DNA from: Actinomycetes bacterium
Lineage (GTDB): Bacteria; Actinomycetota; Actinomycetes; S36-B12; UBA10799
Reading direction: 5' to 3'
DNA length: 22,825 nt
Assembly: GCA_029779995.1 (NCBI GenBank)
Contig: JAKOZM010000459.1
Coordinates: forward strand, 1 to 22,825
Made by a program: the position numbers and the translations under genes
Notes under the pieces: model-generated
What the model was told of the DNA's origin: nothing
Database searches by the model: none
The model's input: only the letters and a program-made list of their open reading frames with translations
In this document: positions 7,027-13,040 of the stretch, one piece after another
How positions within the stretch are numbered: position 1 is the first letter of the stretch
How the letters are laid out: each line of letters opens with the position of its first letter

Positions 7027-7823
7027 GCCTGCACCGCCTGGGTGGTCTGCGTGAGGTCGATCGTCGTGCTCCGCAGTTCGGCCGCAGCAGCCCGGTACGC
7101 CACCGCCCCGGGCGACTTGGGATCGTAGGCGAGCCCGGAACGGCCATAGCCGGGTGCCTCAGACAATCGGACGGAGCGGGGGATGACGGTGGTCAGGACC
7201 AGCTCACCAAAGAAGGCACGTACCTCATCTGCCACTTGATCCGACAACCTTGTCCGACTATCGGTCATGGTGAGAAGAATGGCGGAGATCTTCAGGCCCG
7301 GGTTCAGGTGCTGCTTCACCATCTCGACGGTACGGATCAACTGGCCAAGGCCCTCCAGCGCGTAGTACTCACACTGAATGGGGATCAAGATCTCCTCTGC
7401 AGCGACCAAGGCGTTGAGAGTCAACAGTCCCAGGCTTGGTGGGCAGTCAATCAGCACGACGTCGGCAGGATGCTCCTCGAGATACCCGCGCAGGGCCTTC
7501 TGCAATCGGTACTCGCGCGCCACCATCGACACCAGCTCGATCTCGGCACCTGCGAGATCCAGGCTTGCGGGGATCAATGTCACGCGTTGGCTCTCCGGCA
7601 CCACCACCGCCGCATCTGCCATCGGTAGATCGTCGATGAGGACGTCATAGATCCCCGGATTCTCAGTCCGGCTGGAGACGCCCAGTCCAGTGGTCGCGTT
7701 GCCCTGCGGGTCCAGATCGACGACGAGGACCGTCTGGCCCAGATCGGCAAGAGCCGCTGCGAGATTCACCACGGAGGTGGTCTTGCCGACCCCGCCCTTC
7801 TGGTTGGCCACCGTGACGATCAT
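7023..7823 (-). CDS. parA: Chromosome-partitioning ATPase ParA
   Basis: This 266-residue deviant-Walker ATPase binds DNA nonspecifically and moves ParB-parS complexes. The deviant Walker A KGGVGKTTS is at residues 9-17, the A' motif in LVVDLDPQGNATTGLG and Walker B in VVLIDCPPSLG. The frame is open back to 7901, but I choose the ATG at 7823 because AGGAGG lies just upstream and the protein then starts at the first beta strand. Mycobacterial and Streptomyces ParA carry an N-terminal extension, so this would be a short version. The start sits inside the stop of the small ORF 7820-7921 (ATGA), and the 3' end overlaps parB. Confidence 0.95.
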   Translation of the reverse strand: MIVTVANQKGGVGKTTSVVNLAAALADLGQTVLVVDLDPQGNATTGLGVSSRTENPGIYDVLIDDLPMADAAVVVPESQRVTLIPASLDLAGAEIELVSMVAREYRLQKALRGYLEEHPADVVLIDCPPSLGLLTLNALVAAEEILIPIQCEYYALEGLGQLIRTVEMVKQHLNPGLKISAILLTMTDSRTRLSDQVADEVRAFFGELVLTTVIPRSVRLSEAPGYGRSGLAYDPKSPGAVAYRAAAAELRSTTIDLTQTTQAVQA

Positions 7824-7921
7824 GCATCCTCCTCGCTGGGCCAACCGAGGCCGGCTGGTCTCCCCTGGTCCGCACGGGGCTCCTGTGGCCTCTCCGGCCA
7901 ACCCAGTCCCGCTCTCTCCAT
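7820..7921 (-). CDS. Unrecognised small ORF between rsmG and parA with a duplicated AGLGWP motif
   Basis: The ATG at 7921-7919 opens a 33-codon frame that ends in a TGA overlapping the parA ATG (ATGA). It starts two bases after the rsmG stop, with AAGGGG about six bases upstream. The peptide holds AGLGWP at residues 4-9 and again at 23-28, joined by a charged Pro/Glu/Arg-rich linker and ending in SEEDA. The two motif copies differ at the third base of four codons, every time synonymously, which points to selection on the peptide. No Cys, signal peptide or membrane helix is present. It could be an independent peptide, or an N-terminal extension of ParA reached by a -1 frameshift. I know of no family for it. 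Confidence 0.5.
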   Translation of the reverse strand: MERAGLGWPERPQEPRADQGRPAGLGWPSEEDA

Positions 7922-7923
7922 GG

Positions 7924-8499
7924 TCACCCCTTCACTCGACGTTCCACGACAACGACGCGCGTGCGAGGCGGGATCCCTACCTCGCGCACGATCGCCGACC
8001 AGCCACTGCGTTTCAACCAGGGACCCGCGTCCTGCAGTTCCTGGTCTGCCTTTTTACCCTTCAGCAGGACCATACGACCACCGTGTGACACAAGCGGCGC
8101 CAACCAGGGCAGCAAGGTCTTGGTCGAAGCAACGGCCCGGGCCGTGACCCGGTCCCCGCGAATGTCGACTTCCTGGGCCCGGCCGCGCACGACCGTCACG
8201 TTTGCCAAGGCGAGTTCATGCACGACGAGGTCCAAGAACTTGACCCGGCGCTCGAGTGGCTCCACCAGAGTCACGGTGAGGTCCGGACGGGAAATCGCCC
8301 ACACGACACCTGGCAGTCCGGCGCCCGATCCGACGTCAACGACTGAACAGGTCTGCGGAAGGCACTGCACATCCTGCGTGACGGCCAGGCAGTTGTCAAT
8401 GTGGCGCTCCCACAGGCGATCCACTTCCCGGGGGCCAATCAAACCCCACTCCACGCCCGTCTTCGCCAAGAGTTCCTGGTACTCGTCGAGTCGTTTCAC
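7924..8499 (-). CDS. rsmG: 16S rRNA (guanine-527-N7)-methyltransferase RsmG (GidB)
   Basis: This 191-residue AdoMet-dependent methyltransferase modifies G527 in the 530 loop of 16S rRNA; loss in other bacteria gives low-level streptomycin resistance. The N-terminal LIGPREVDRLWERHIDNC is characteristic, and VDVGSGAGLPG at 54-64 is the AdoMet-binding motif I, followed by VEPLERRVKFL. The GTG start at 8499-8497 lies inside the parS palindrome 8492-8507. There is no good Shine-Dalgarno sequence, and the jag stop is only eight bases upstream, so translation may depend on coupling. The gene belongs to the leftward rpmH-to-parB operon. Confidence 0.95.
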   Translation of the reverse strand: MKRLDEYQELLAKTGVEWGLIGPREVDRLWERHIDNCLAVTQDVQCLPQTCSVVDVGSGAGLPGVVWAISRPDLTVTLVEPLERRVKFLDLVVHELALANVTVVRGRAQEVDIRGDRVTARAVASTKTLLPWLAPLVSHGGRMVLLKGKKADQELQDAGPWLKRSGWSAIVREVGIPPRTRVVVVERRVKG

Positions 8500-8507
8500 G
8501 TGAAACG
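8492..8507. promoter_or_regulatory. parS: parS centromere site 1 (ParB binding)
   Basis: CGTTTCACGTGAAACG is a perfect 16-base palindrome containing the 14-base parS core GTTTCACGTGAAAC known from actinobacteria and Bacillus. It spans the jag-rsmG junction and includes the rsmG GTG start codon. ParB encoded about 1.5 kb away would load here. Confidence 0.95.
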
Positions 8508-8969
8508 TCAGGCAGGCAGGACAACCACGTGGCGATGTGGGTCCTCGCCTGACGACTCACTCACCAGACCAGCGGCTGCTACTGCGTCATGCACCACTTT
8601 GCGCTCGAAGGGCGACATGGGTGGCATGGCGAACGGCTCGCCCGTCTGCTTGACCGTGGCGGCGGCCTGCTCACCCTGAGTCGTCAGATCCCTGCGAATG
8701 GCCGCCCGATAACCCCCCACATCGAGCATCATTCGCGACCTGCGTCCCGTCTCTCGCATGATGGCCAAACGAGTGAGATCTTGCAGGGCATCGAGCACCT
8801 CGCCATCGTCCCCCACGAGCTCATCGAGCCGCTCGCCCACGACCGCGACCATGGCGCGCCCGTTCTCGACATCCATCTCGATGTCGCCGTCAAGGTCGGC
8901 GATGTCCAGCAGTCCTTCAAGGTAATCGGCGGCAATATCGCCTTCTCGTTCCAGTGCGTTATCAGTCAT
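8508..8969 (-). CDS. jag: Jag/KhpB-type RNA-binding protein (KH and R3H domains)
   Basis: The 153 residues comprise a KH-like domain at about 28-90 (VLDALQDLTRLAI) and an R3H single-stranded nucleic-acid-binding domain at about 92-152, with the RxxxH signature at R123-H127 in FERKVVHD and a typical MPPMSPFERKVVHDAV segment. The N-terminal Jag_N domain of Firmicutes is absent, as in other actinobacteria. The protein is thought to bind RNA and has been linked to cell-envelope control and to YidC. It lies between yidC and rsmG and is flanked on both sides by parS sites. The start is the ATG at 8969-8967. Confidence 0.93.
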   Translation of the reverse strand: MTDNALEREGDIAADYLEGLLDIADLDGDIEMDVENGRAMVAVVGERLDELVGDDGEVLDALQDLTRLAIMRETGRRSRMMLDVGGYRAAIRRDLTTQGEQAAATVKQTGEPFAMPPMSPFERKVVHDAVAAAGLVSESSGEDPHRHVVVLPA

Positions 8970-8978
8970 CGCACACTC

Positions 8979-8994
8979 CGTTTCACGTGAAACT
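8979..8994. promoter_or_regulatory. parS: parS centromere site 2 (ParB binding)
   Basis: CGTTTCACGTGAAACT contains the perfect parS core GTTTCACGTGAAAC at 8980-8993. It occupies the yidC-jag junction and ends on the first base of the yidC stop codon (tca 8994-8996 on the plus strand). It is 487 bases from site 1. Confidence 0.95.
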
Positions 8995-9914
8995 CAGCCG
9001 CCTTTGCGCTTCTTGCGAGGCTGGCGTTTGGGTTGATTGCGGATCGGCTTGGGCTCTTCCTCTTCGACCACGGCGGTCGCACTGGCCGCCGTCGCGGCCG
9101 TGCCTGCTTTGCGGGCGGCCTTAGCAGCTTCCCGTTGCATCTTGGCGTCATAGGCCGGCGTACCGGGCTGTGGGTTGTTCCGGATGACCCAGAACTGTTG
9201 TCCCATAGACCAGAGGTTGGTGGTGAGCCAGTAGATGAGCACACCGAGCGGGAAGTTGATGCCACCCACGGCGAACATGAGCGGGAAGATGTAGAGCAGG
9301 ATCTTCTGCTGGCGAACCATGGGGTTGTCCGCAGCGGTGTTCTTCACGATGAGCTGACGCTGAGTGATGAAGGTCGTCAAGGACATCAGGATGATCATGA
9401 TGATCGTCACGACGTGGGTCGCTGTTGGATTTGGGGTCTCGGCGGCATTCATGAACGTGCCGTAGATCGGCACGCCGAAGATGGTGGCTTCGCGGCCCTG
9501 CTGCACCAACTCGGGGGTCATCACCCCCACGGCCTTGTCCTGAGCCATGCCCTGCAGAACGCGGAACAGCGCAAAGAAGATGGGTGCCTGCACGATGATC
9601 GGCAGACACGACGAAAGCGGGTTCGTGCCGGTCTCCCGATAGAGCTTCATCATCTCTTCGGACTGCCGCTGCCGGTCTCCGGCGTACTTCGTCTGGATCT
9701 CCTTCATCTGCGGCTGCAGAATCTGGAGGTTTCGCTGGGCCTTGATCTGCTTGACGAACAGCGGGATCAACAAAACGCGGATCACGATGACCAGGCCGAC
9801 GATGGACAGTCCCCAGGCAACGCCGCTGGCGGCACCGAAGATCGGGGAAAGAACAGCATGGAACGTGACCAGGATCCAGGAAACTGCGATCTCGAGCCAC
9901 TCTAGGATGAACAT
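8994..9914 (-). CDS. yidC: Membrane protein insertase YidC (Oxa1 family)
   Basis: This 306-residue insertase folds and inserts membrane proteins, alone or with SecYEG. Five hydrophobic segments lie at about 5-25, 33-53, 103-122, 167-185 and 205-235. The arginine R46 in VIVIRVLLIPLF corresponds to the conserved groove arginine, followed by the coiled segment QIKAQRNLQILQPQMKEIQ. The C-terminal tail is very basic (ends PRKKRKGG), a likely ribosome contact. It lacks the large periplasmic domain of proteobacterial YidC, as expected for a Gram-positive. The start overlaps the end of yidD by 13 bases. Confidence 0.96.
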   Translation of the reverse strand: MFILEWLEIAVSWILVTFHAVLSPIFGAASGVAWGLSIVGLVIVIRVLLIPLFVKQIKAQRNLQILQPQMKEIQTKYAGDRQRQSEEMMKLYRETGTNPLSSCLPIIVQAPIFFALFRVLQGMAQDKAVGVMTPELVQQGREATIFGVPIYGTFMNAAETPNPTATHVVTIIMIILMSLTTFITQRQLIVKNTAADNPMVRQQKILLYIFPLMFAVGGINFPLGVLIYWLTTNLWSMGQQFWVIRNNPQPGTPAYDAKMQREAAKAARKAGTAATAASATAVVEEEEPKPIRNQPKRQPRKKRKGG

Positions 9915-10207
9915 GATACCCCCCTGGGGTTTCCGTCAAGATCTACGTCGGCACGCCATTTCCCTGCAGGAGGTGGCGGATTGATACCACCCAGCTGCCA
10001 GGGATGGCACCGAACCAAGCGTGCCACAGACAACATGGAGCCTTTGATCAGGCCATGGGTTTGTAGTGATTTCACCGCATATGCCGAACACGTCGGATAG
10101 AACTTGCACGTGGGTCCGGTCAACGGCGAGATGAAGCGCTGGTACAGCCTGACCAGGCCGATCACGGCCAGGGCTGGCACATGCCAGAGAAAGCGCAGGA
10201 ACTTCAC
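9902..10207 (-). CDS. yidD: Membrane protein insertion efficiency factor YidD
   Basis: This is a 101-residue DUF37/YidD protein, a small amphipathic membrane-associated factor that assists YidC. Diagnostic motifs are RLYQRFISPLTGPTCKFYPTCSAYA at about 21-45 (three Cys-rich turns) and the RCHPW...GGINPPPPAG block. The GTG start at 10207 overlaps the rnpA stop (GTGA) and its end overlaps yidC, so rnpA, yidD and yidC are translationally chained. Confidence 0.94.
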   Translation of the reverse strand: MKFLRFLWHVPALAVIGLVRLYQRFISPLTGPTCKFYPTCSAYAVKSLQTHGLIKGSMLSVARLVRCHPWQLGGINPPPPAGKWRADVDLDGNPRGVSCSS

Positions 10208-10518
10208 AGTCGACGCACCGCTTTCCGGAGGTCCGCGAGCAACTGCTCATATACGGTGTCTGCCGGCAGGGCGCGAATGACCAGGGATCCAGCAGGGAGG
10301 TCCTCCCACATGGCCCAGACCGCATGGCGCACCTGACGTTGCCGCCGATGGCGCTCGACGGCTCCTCGGAACCCCTTGCCCACCACGACTGCAGCGTGGG
10401 GACGCTGATCATCACCCACAAAATGCACCACGAGGCTGCCTGATCGCACGCGTCGACCGTGGCGGATCGTGGAACGCACCCGGGACCGGGGATGCAGCCG
10501 GTCGTCGCGGGCCAGCAT
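10204..10518 (-). CDS. rnpA: Ribonuclease P protein component
   Basis: This 104-residue basic protein binds the RNase P RNA for 5' maturation of tRNA. It starts MLARDDRLHPRSRV, and the expected RNR-like basic helix appears as GAVERHRRQRQVRHAV, which departs slightly from the usual RN(R)xKR form. The frame is open well upstream, but the ATG at 10518 lies two bases after rpmH and gives the normal family length. The longer reading would overlap all of rpmH. The gene is directly downstream of rpmH, as in nearly all bacteria. Confidence 0.93.
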   Translation of the reverse strand: MLARDDRLHPRSRVRSTIRHGRRVRSGSLVVHFVGDDQRPHAAVVVGKGFRGAVERHRRQRQVRHAVWAMWEDLPAGSLVIRALPADTVYEQLLADLRKAVRRL

Positions 10519-10520
10519 GG

Positions 10521-10655
10521 TCACACCGTGAGGCGAGCGCGGCCCTTGCTGCGACGGTTGCCCAGAATGGAGCGGCCCGCACGAGTACGCATGCGCAGAC
10601 GGAAGCCATGCTTCTTGTGCCGGCGCCGGTTGTTGGGCTGGTACGTACGTTTCAT
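10521..10655 (-). CDS. rpmH: 50S ribosomal protein L34
   Basis: The 44 residues begin [19 protein letters not shown] and continue with [19 protein letters not shown], the standard L34 sequence, very rich in Arg and Lys. The ATG at 10655-10653 is preceded by GGAAGGA. It is the first gene of the leftward operon, divergent from dnaA and two bases upstream of rnpA. Confidence 0.98.
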   Translation of the reverse strand: MKRTYQPNNRRRHKKHGFRLRMRTRAGRSILGNRRSKGRARLTV

Positions 10656-10780
10656 GAGAGTCCTTCCGAGGCTTAACTCGAGGGCGCGCTAATTGGCCCC
10701 CATCGACAACCGCCGTGCATGACGCCGGTTCACGACAAGGGCCAGACATGCCAAGCATACGTTACGTCCGGCCAGAACGG

Positions 10781-10792
10781 ATGACCGGTCAT
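10781..10792. repeat. Perfect 12-base palindrome ATGACCGGTCAT in the rpmH-dnaA region
   Basis: ATGACCGGTCAT equals its own reverse complement. It lies about midway between the divergent genes and is followed by GGTCAC, giving GGTCATGGTCAC as a short direct repeat. It is a candidate operator for an unidentified regulator. Confidence 0.4.
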
Positions 10793-10800
10793 GGTCACTA

Positions 10801-10840
10801 CACCCCCGACACGTCTGCGCTTGGCAGACACGCCGGGGTG
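10801..10840. repeat. Two-part imperfect inverted repeat upstream of dnaA
   Basis: The outer arms are CACCCC (10801-10806) and GGGGTG (10835-10840). The inner arms are GTCTGC (10813-10818) and GCAGAC (10824-10829), with a five-base loop and an internal loop of six versus five bases. No T-run follows on either strand, so it is not a standard terminator. It may be a protein-binding site or a DNA cruciform element. Confidence 0.4.
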
Positions 10841-10862
10841 GCGGAAAAAACCAGGGTCGACT

Positions 10863-10871
10863 TGTGGACAA
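10863..10871 (-). promoter_or_regulatory. DnaA box (perfect TTGTCCACA) upstream of the dnaA promoter
   Basis: TGTGGACAA on the plus strand is an exact reverse TTGTCCACA, the preferred actinobacterial DnaA box. It lies directly upstream of the candidate -35 element of dnaA and so is well placed for autoregulation by DnaA. Confidence 0.8.
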
Positions 10872-10875
10872 TCGG

Positions 10876-10904
10876 TTGTAACACGCTCGTTCTCCGGTTA
10901 GCGT
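10876..10904 (+). promoter_or_regulatory. Candidate dnaA promoter (-35 TTGTAA, -10 TAGCGT)
   Basis: TTGTAA at 10876-10881 and TAGCGT at 10899-10904 are separated by 17 bases. The -10 fits the loose TANNNT form of actinobacterial housekeeping promoters. Transcription would start near 10911 and leave a leader of about 100 bases before the proposed TTG start. Confidence 0.4.
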
Positions 10905-11010
10905 CAACGCCACGGTGTCCTCACCGCGGATCGCGGAGGACACCCACACTGACTTTCCACAGGTATATCCACACTGTGGAGAACCTGTGACTTTCAATCG
11001 AGGAGCCGTC

Positions 11011-12381
11011 TTGGATGCAGTGATCGATCTTGGGGAATTGTGGTCACTGGCCAAGAAATCGGTACCGGAAACGCAGCGGGCCTGGGTTGATCTGACGACT
11101 CCGGTCGCCCTGACCCAGGACGCCCTCGTGCTTGTCACGGGCAACGACTTCACCAAGGACATGTTGGAGACGAAACTGCGACCTCACGTCCAGCAGGCGT
11201 TGGCCGATCAACTCGGCCATAGTGTGACGATCGAGGTTCTGGTCGACCAATCCCGGGCGCCGCAGATCTCAGACGAGGTCACTGACGACCTCGCGGACTC
11301 CACATACAGCGAGATCCCAACCAGCTCAGACCCCCCTGTCGCCCACCCTGAGGACACACCCCTAAACCCTCGTTACACGTTCGACACTTTCGTCTACGGA
11401 CCCAGTAACCGCTTCGCACATGCAGCGGCTATGGCCGTGGCCGAGCAGCCCGCCCGCGCGTACAACCCGCTGTTCATCTACGGGGACTCCGGCCTAGGCA
11501 AGACCCACCTGTTGCACGCCATCGGCCATCACACTCGCCGGATCTTTGCCGGCTCCAGGGTGCACTACGTGAGTAGCGAAGAGTTCACCAACGACTTCAT
11601 CAACTCCATCCGCGACCATGGCCGCGTGGATCTGCATCGCCGCTATCGCGATGTCGATGTCCTACTCGTCGACGACATCCAGTTCCTCTCAGGAAAGGTG
11701 CAGACGCAGGAGGAGTTCTTCCACACGTTCAACACCTTGCACAATGCCAACAAGCAGATCGTCATCACCTCTGACCTCCCCCCGAAGCAGTTGCAGGACT
11801 TCGAGGATCGGATGCGCTCCCGGTTCGAGTGGGGCCTGATCACCGACATCCAGCCGCCAGACCTCGAGACCCGCATCGCGATCCTGCGTAAAAAGACAAT
11901 GCAGGAGTCACGCGAGATCAATGACGACGTGCTCGAGTTCATCGCCACGAAGATCACCTCGAACATCCGCGAACTCGAGGGGGCGCTGATCCGGATCTCC
12001 GCTTTTGCGAGCCTCAACGCCTCACCCATTTCCGTTGATCTCGCCGAGATCGTGCTCAAGGACCTCATCCCCCACGAATCGGCACGCGACGTCACTGCTG
12101 AGCAGATCAAGATGCAGGCGGCGACGTACTTCGGGGTGTCGCTGGACGACCTGGAAGGGCCGTCCAGGTCGAAGACGCTAGTGAGTGCTCGTCAGGTCGC
12201 CATGTACCTGTGCCGGGAGTTGACCGATCTCTCACTTCCTGCCATCGGGGCGGAGTTCGGCAACCGCGATCACACGACCGTGATGCATGCGGATCGCAAG
12301 ATTCGCAAGAACATCGGCGAGAGTCGGCGCCTCTATGAACAGGTTGCCGATCTGACTAACCGGATCAAAACCTCAAATTAA
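11011..12381 (+). CDS. dnaA: Chromosomal replication initiator DnaA
   Basis: This AAA+ initiator binds DnaA boxes and melts oriC. Numbered from the TTG at 11011, it has 456 residues: domain I from residue 1 (DAVIDLGELWSLAKKSV), a short acidic/Pro linker at about 85-110, Walker A GDSGLGKT at 158-165, Walker B VDDIQ at 220-224, and the domain IV signature DHTTVMHA at 420-427. The frame is open to a GTG at 10915, but that would put DnaA-box-like TCCACA sequences inside the coding region and add an atypical N-terminus. AGGAG at 11001-11005 is five bases before TTG 11011. GTG 10987 and GTG 11020 are other candidates. The identity is certain; the start is moderately sure. Confidence 0.93.
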   Translation: MDAVIDLGELWSLAKKSVPETQRAWVDLTTPVALTQDALVLVTGNDFTKDMLETKLRPHVQQALADQLGHSVTIEVLVDQSRAPQISDEVTDDLADSTYSEIPTSSDPPVAHPEDTPLNPRYTFDTFVYGPSNRFAHAAAMAVAEQPARAYNPLFIYGDSGLGKTHLLHAIGHHTRRIFAGSRVHYVSSEEFTNDFINSIRDHGRVDLHRRYRDVDVLLVDDIQFLSGKVQTQEEFFHTFNTLHNANKQIVITSDLPPKQLQDFEDRMRSRFEWGLITDIQPPDLETRIAILRKKTMQESREINDDVLEFIATKITSNIRELEGALIRISAFASLNASPISVDLAEIVLKDLIPHESARDVTAEQIKMQAATYFGVSLDDLEGPSRSKTLVSARQVAMYLCRELTDLSLPAIGAEFGNRDHTTVMHADRKIRKNIGESRRLYEQVADLTNRIKTSN

Positions 12382-12451
12382 TCAGTCTGTAACTTTAGGT
12401 GATGGAAATGTGGCCTCGGTCACACTCCGTATCCCCAACACGTGGAAAGTC

Positions 12452-12460
12452 TGTGGATAA
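12452..12460 (-). promoter_or_regulatory. DnaA box (TTATCCACA)
   Basis: TGTGGATAA on the plus strand is an exact reverse match to the classical TTATCCACA. It is the leftmost strong box of oriC, 71 bases after the dnaA stop. Confidence 0.8.
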
Positions 12461-12688
12461 CTGGCTTCCTCATACCGTTCTGACCTGTGCCGGATGGACT
12501 GGACATGAGCGATGGGCGTGTTCGAAGCGTTAGGTCAATATGCCGAAAGGCTGTGGAAACGCGCTCAGTGCGCCGATCTGCCTCGGTGCGAACGTAGATC
12601 TCAGGCGACAAGGCCATGCAGGCCTGTCCGACACCCACATCCCCGATTCCTGCCTCCCGTTTCGCGCATCCCCAGGGTGTGCACTCCG

Positions 12689-12697
12689 TGTGGACAA
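12689..12697 (-). promoter_or_regulatory. DnaA box (TTGTCCACA)
   Basis: TGTGGACAA on the plus strand is an exact reverse match to the actinobacterial consensus, near the middle of oriC. A one-mismatch box follows at 12731-12739 in the same orientation. Confidence 0.8.
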
Positions 12698-12868
12698 CCG
12701 CCTCCAAATGCACGTCCTCACCGCTTGCTCAGTGGATAACCGGCAGCCTCTCTGTGAACGCGCAGTGAAGACATGAATCCCATCCACCGCACCGCACCAG
12801 CGCACACGTGTAGCCCACAGACCTGTGTGCGTTGTCATTCACCGTCGGCCATCAGGTAGTTTTCCCAC

Positions 12869-12877
12869 TTGTCCACA
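12869..12877 (+). promoter_or_regulatory. DnaA box (TTGTCCACA), forward
   Basis: This is an exact forward match to the actinobacterial consensus, directly abutted by the degenerate box GCATCCACA at 12878-12886. The pair lies just left of the AT-richer tract at 12903-12934. Confidence 0.8.
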
Positions 12878-13040
12878 GCATCCACAGGGCCTACGACGGT
12901 TACGTCATATCTAATTCAAGACATCTCAAAACCCCATACCCGGATGGCGCCCCGGATGTGGAAAGAATTTCCCGTCATAAACCGGCAACAGCGCAGTGAA
13001 CCACACTGCGCCATGACACGATGCCTCTCAAGGAGGAACT

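Larger units (their letters stand above)
10656..11010. promoter_or_regulatory. Divergent rpmH / dnaA control region
   Basis: This 355-base stretch has no convincing gene. It must hold promoters for rpmH (leftward) and dnaA (rightward). Visible elements are a 12-base palindrome at 10781-10792, a two-part hairpin at 10801-10840 followed by AAAAAA at 10845-10850, a perfect DnaA box at 10863-10871, a candidate dnaA promoter at 10876-10904, and degenerate DnaA boxes TTTCCACAG (10954-10962) and ATATCCACA (10965-10973) in the presumed dnaA leader. I could not assign a convincing rpmH promoter. Confidence 0.7.
12382..13040. other. oriC: oriC, chromosomal origin of replication (dnaA-dnaN intergenic region)
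   Basis: The 659 bases between dnaA and dnaN carry no credible gene. Perfect or near-perfect DnaA boxes are TGTGGATAA 12452-12460 (minus), TGTGGAAAC 12552-12560 (minus, degenerate), TGTGGACAA 12689-12697 (minus), AGTGGATAA 12731-12739 (minus, one mismatch), TTGTCCACA 12869-12877 (plus) and GCATCCACA 12878-12886 (plus, degenerate), plus TGTGGAAAG 12957-12965 (minus, weak). AT-richer tracts at about 12903-12934 and 12363-12396 are candidates for the unwinding element. AGGAGG at 13031-13036 near the right end is the dnaN ribosome binding site. Confidence 0.9.

Noticed and set aside
6460..7128. Long plus-strand open frame (222 codons) across parB and the parA end
   Set aside because: It is antisense to parB, whose protein motifs are unmistakable, and its translation has no domain-like features. 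High GC produces such shadow frames.
7824..7901. N-terminal extension of ParA from the ATG at 7901
   Set aside because: The extension has no recognisable features, and a strong AGGAGG immediately precedes the ATG at 7823. The other frame over the same bases, with the conserved AGLGWP repeat, is the better coding candidate.
8971..9000. The second palindrome as an ordinary terminator hairpin between yidC and jag
   Set aside because: The sequence is an exact parS core with no U-tract and lies inside an operon.
9033..9905. 290-codon plus-strand open frame opposite yidC
   Set aside because: The product is a His/Asp/Leu/Arg-rich low-complexity sequence typical of the antisense of a GC-rich membrane protein gene. 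yidC on the other strand is certain.
10719..10758. Upstream start for rnpA giving a 184-residue protein
   Set aside because: The extension would read through the whole of rpmH in another frame. The ATG at 10518 gives the family's normal length and domain start.
10801..10850. Hairpin followed by A6 as a Rho-independent terminator
   Set aside because: On the plus strand the tract is A, not T, and on the minus strand the T-run precedes the hairpin. Neither orientation gives a terminator.
12420..12838. Several short open frames in the dnaA-dnaN gap
   Set aside because: They overlap each other on both strands, have no ribosome sites or coherent composition, and cover DnaA boxes. The region is oriC.
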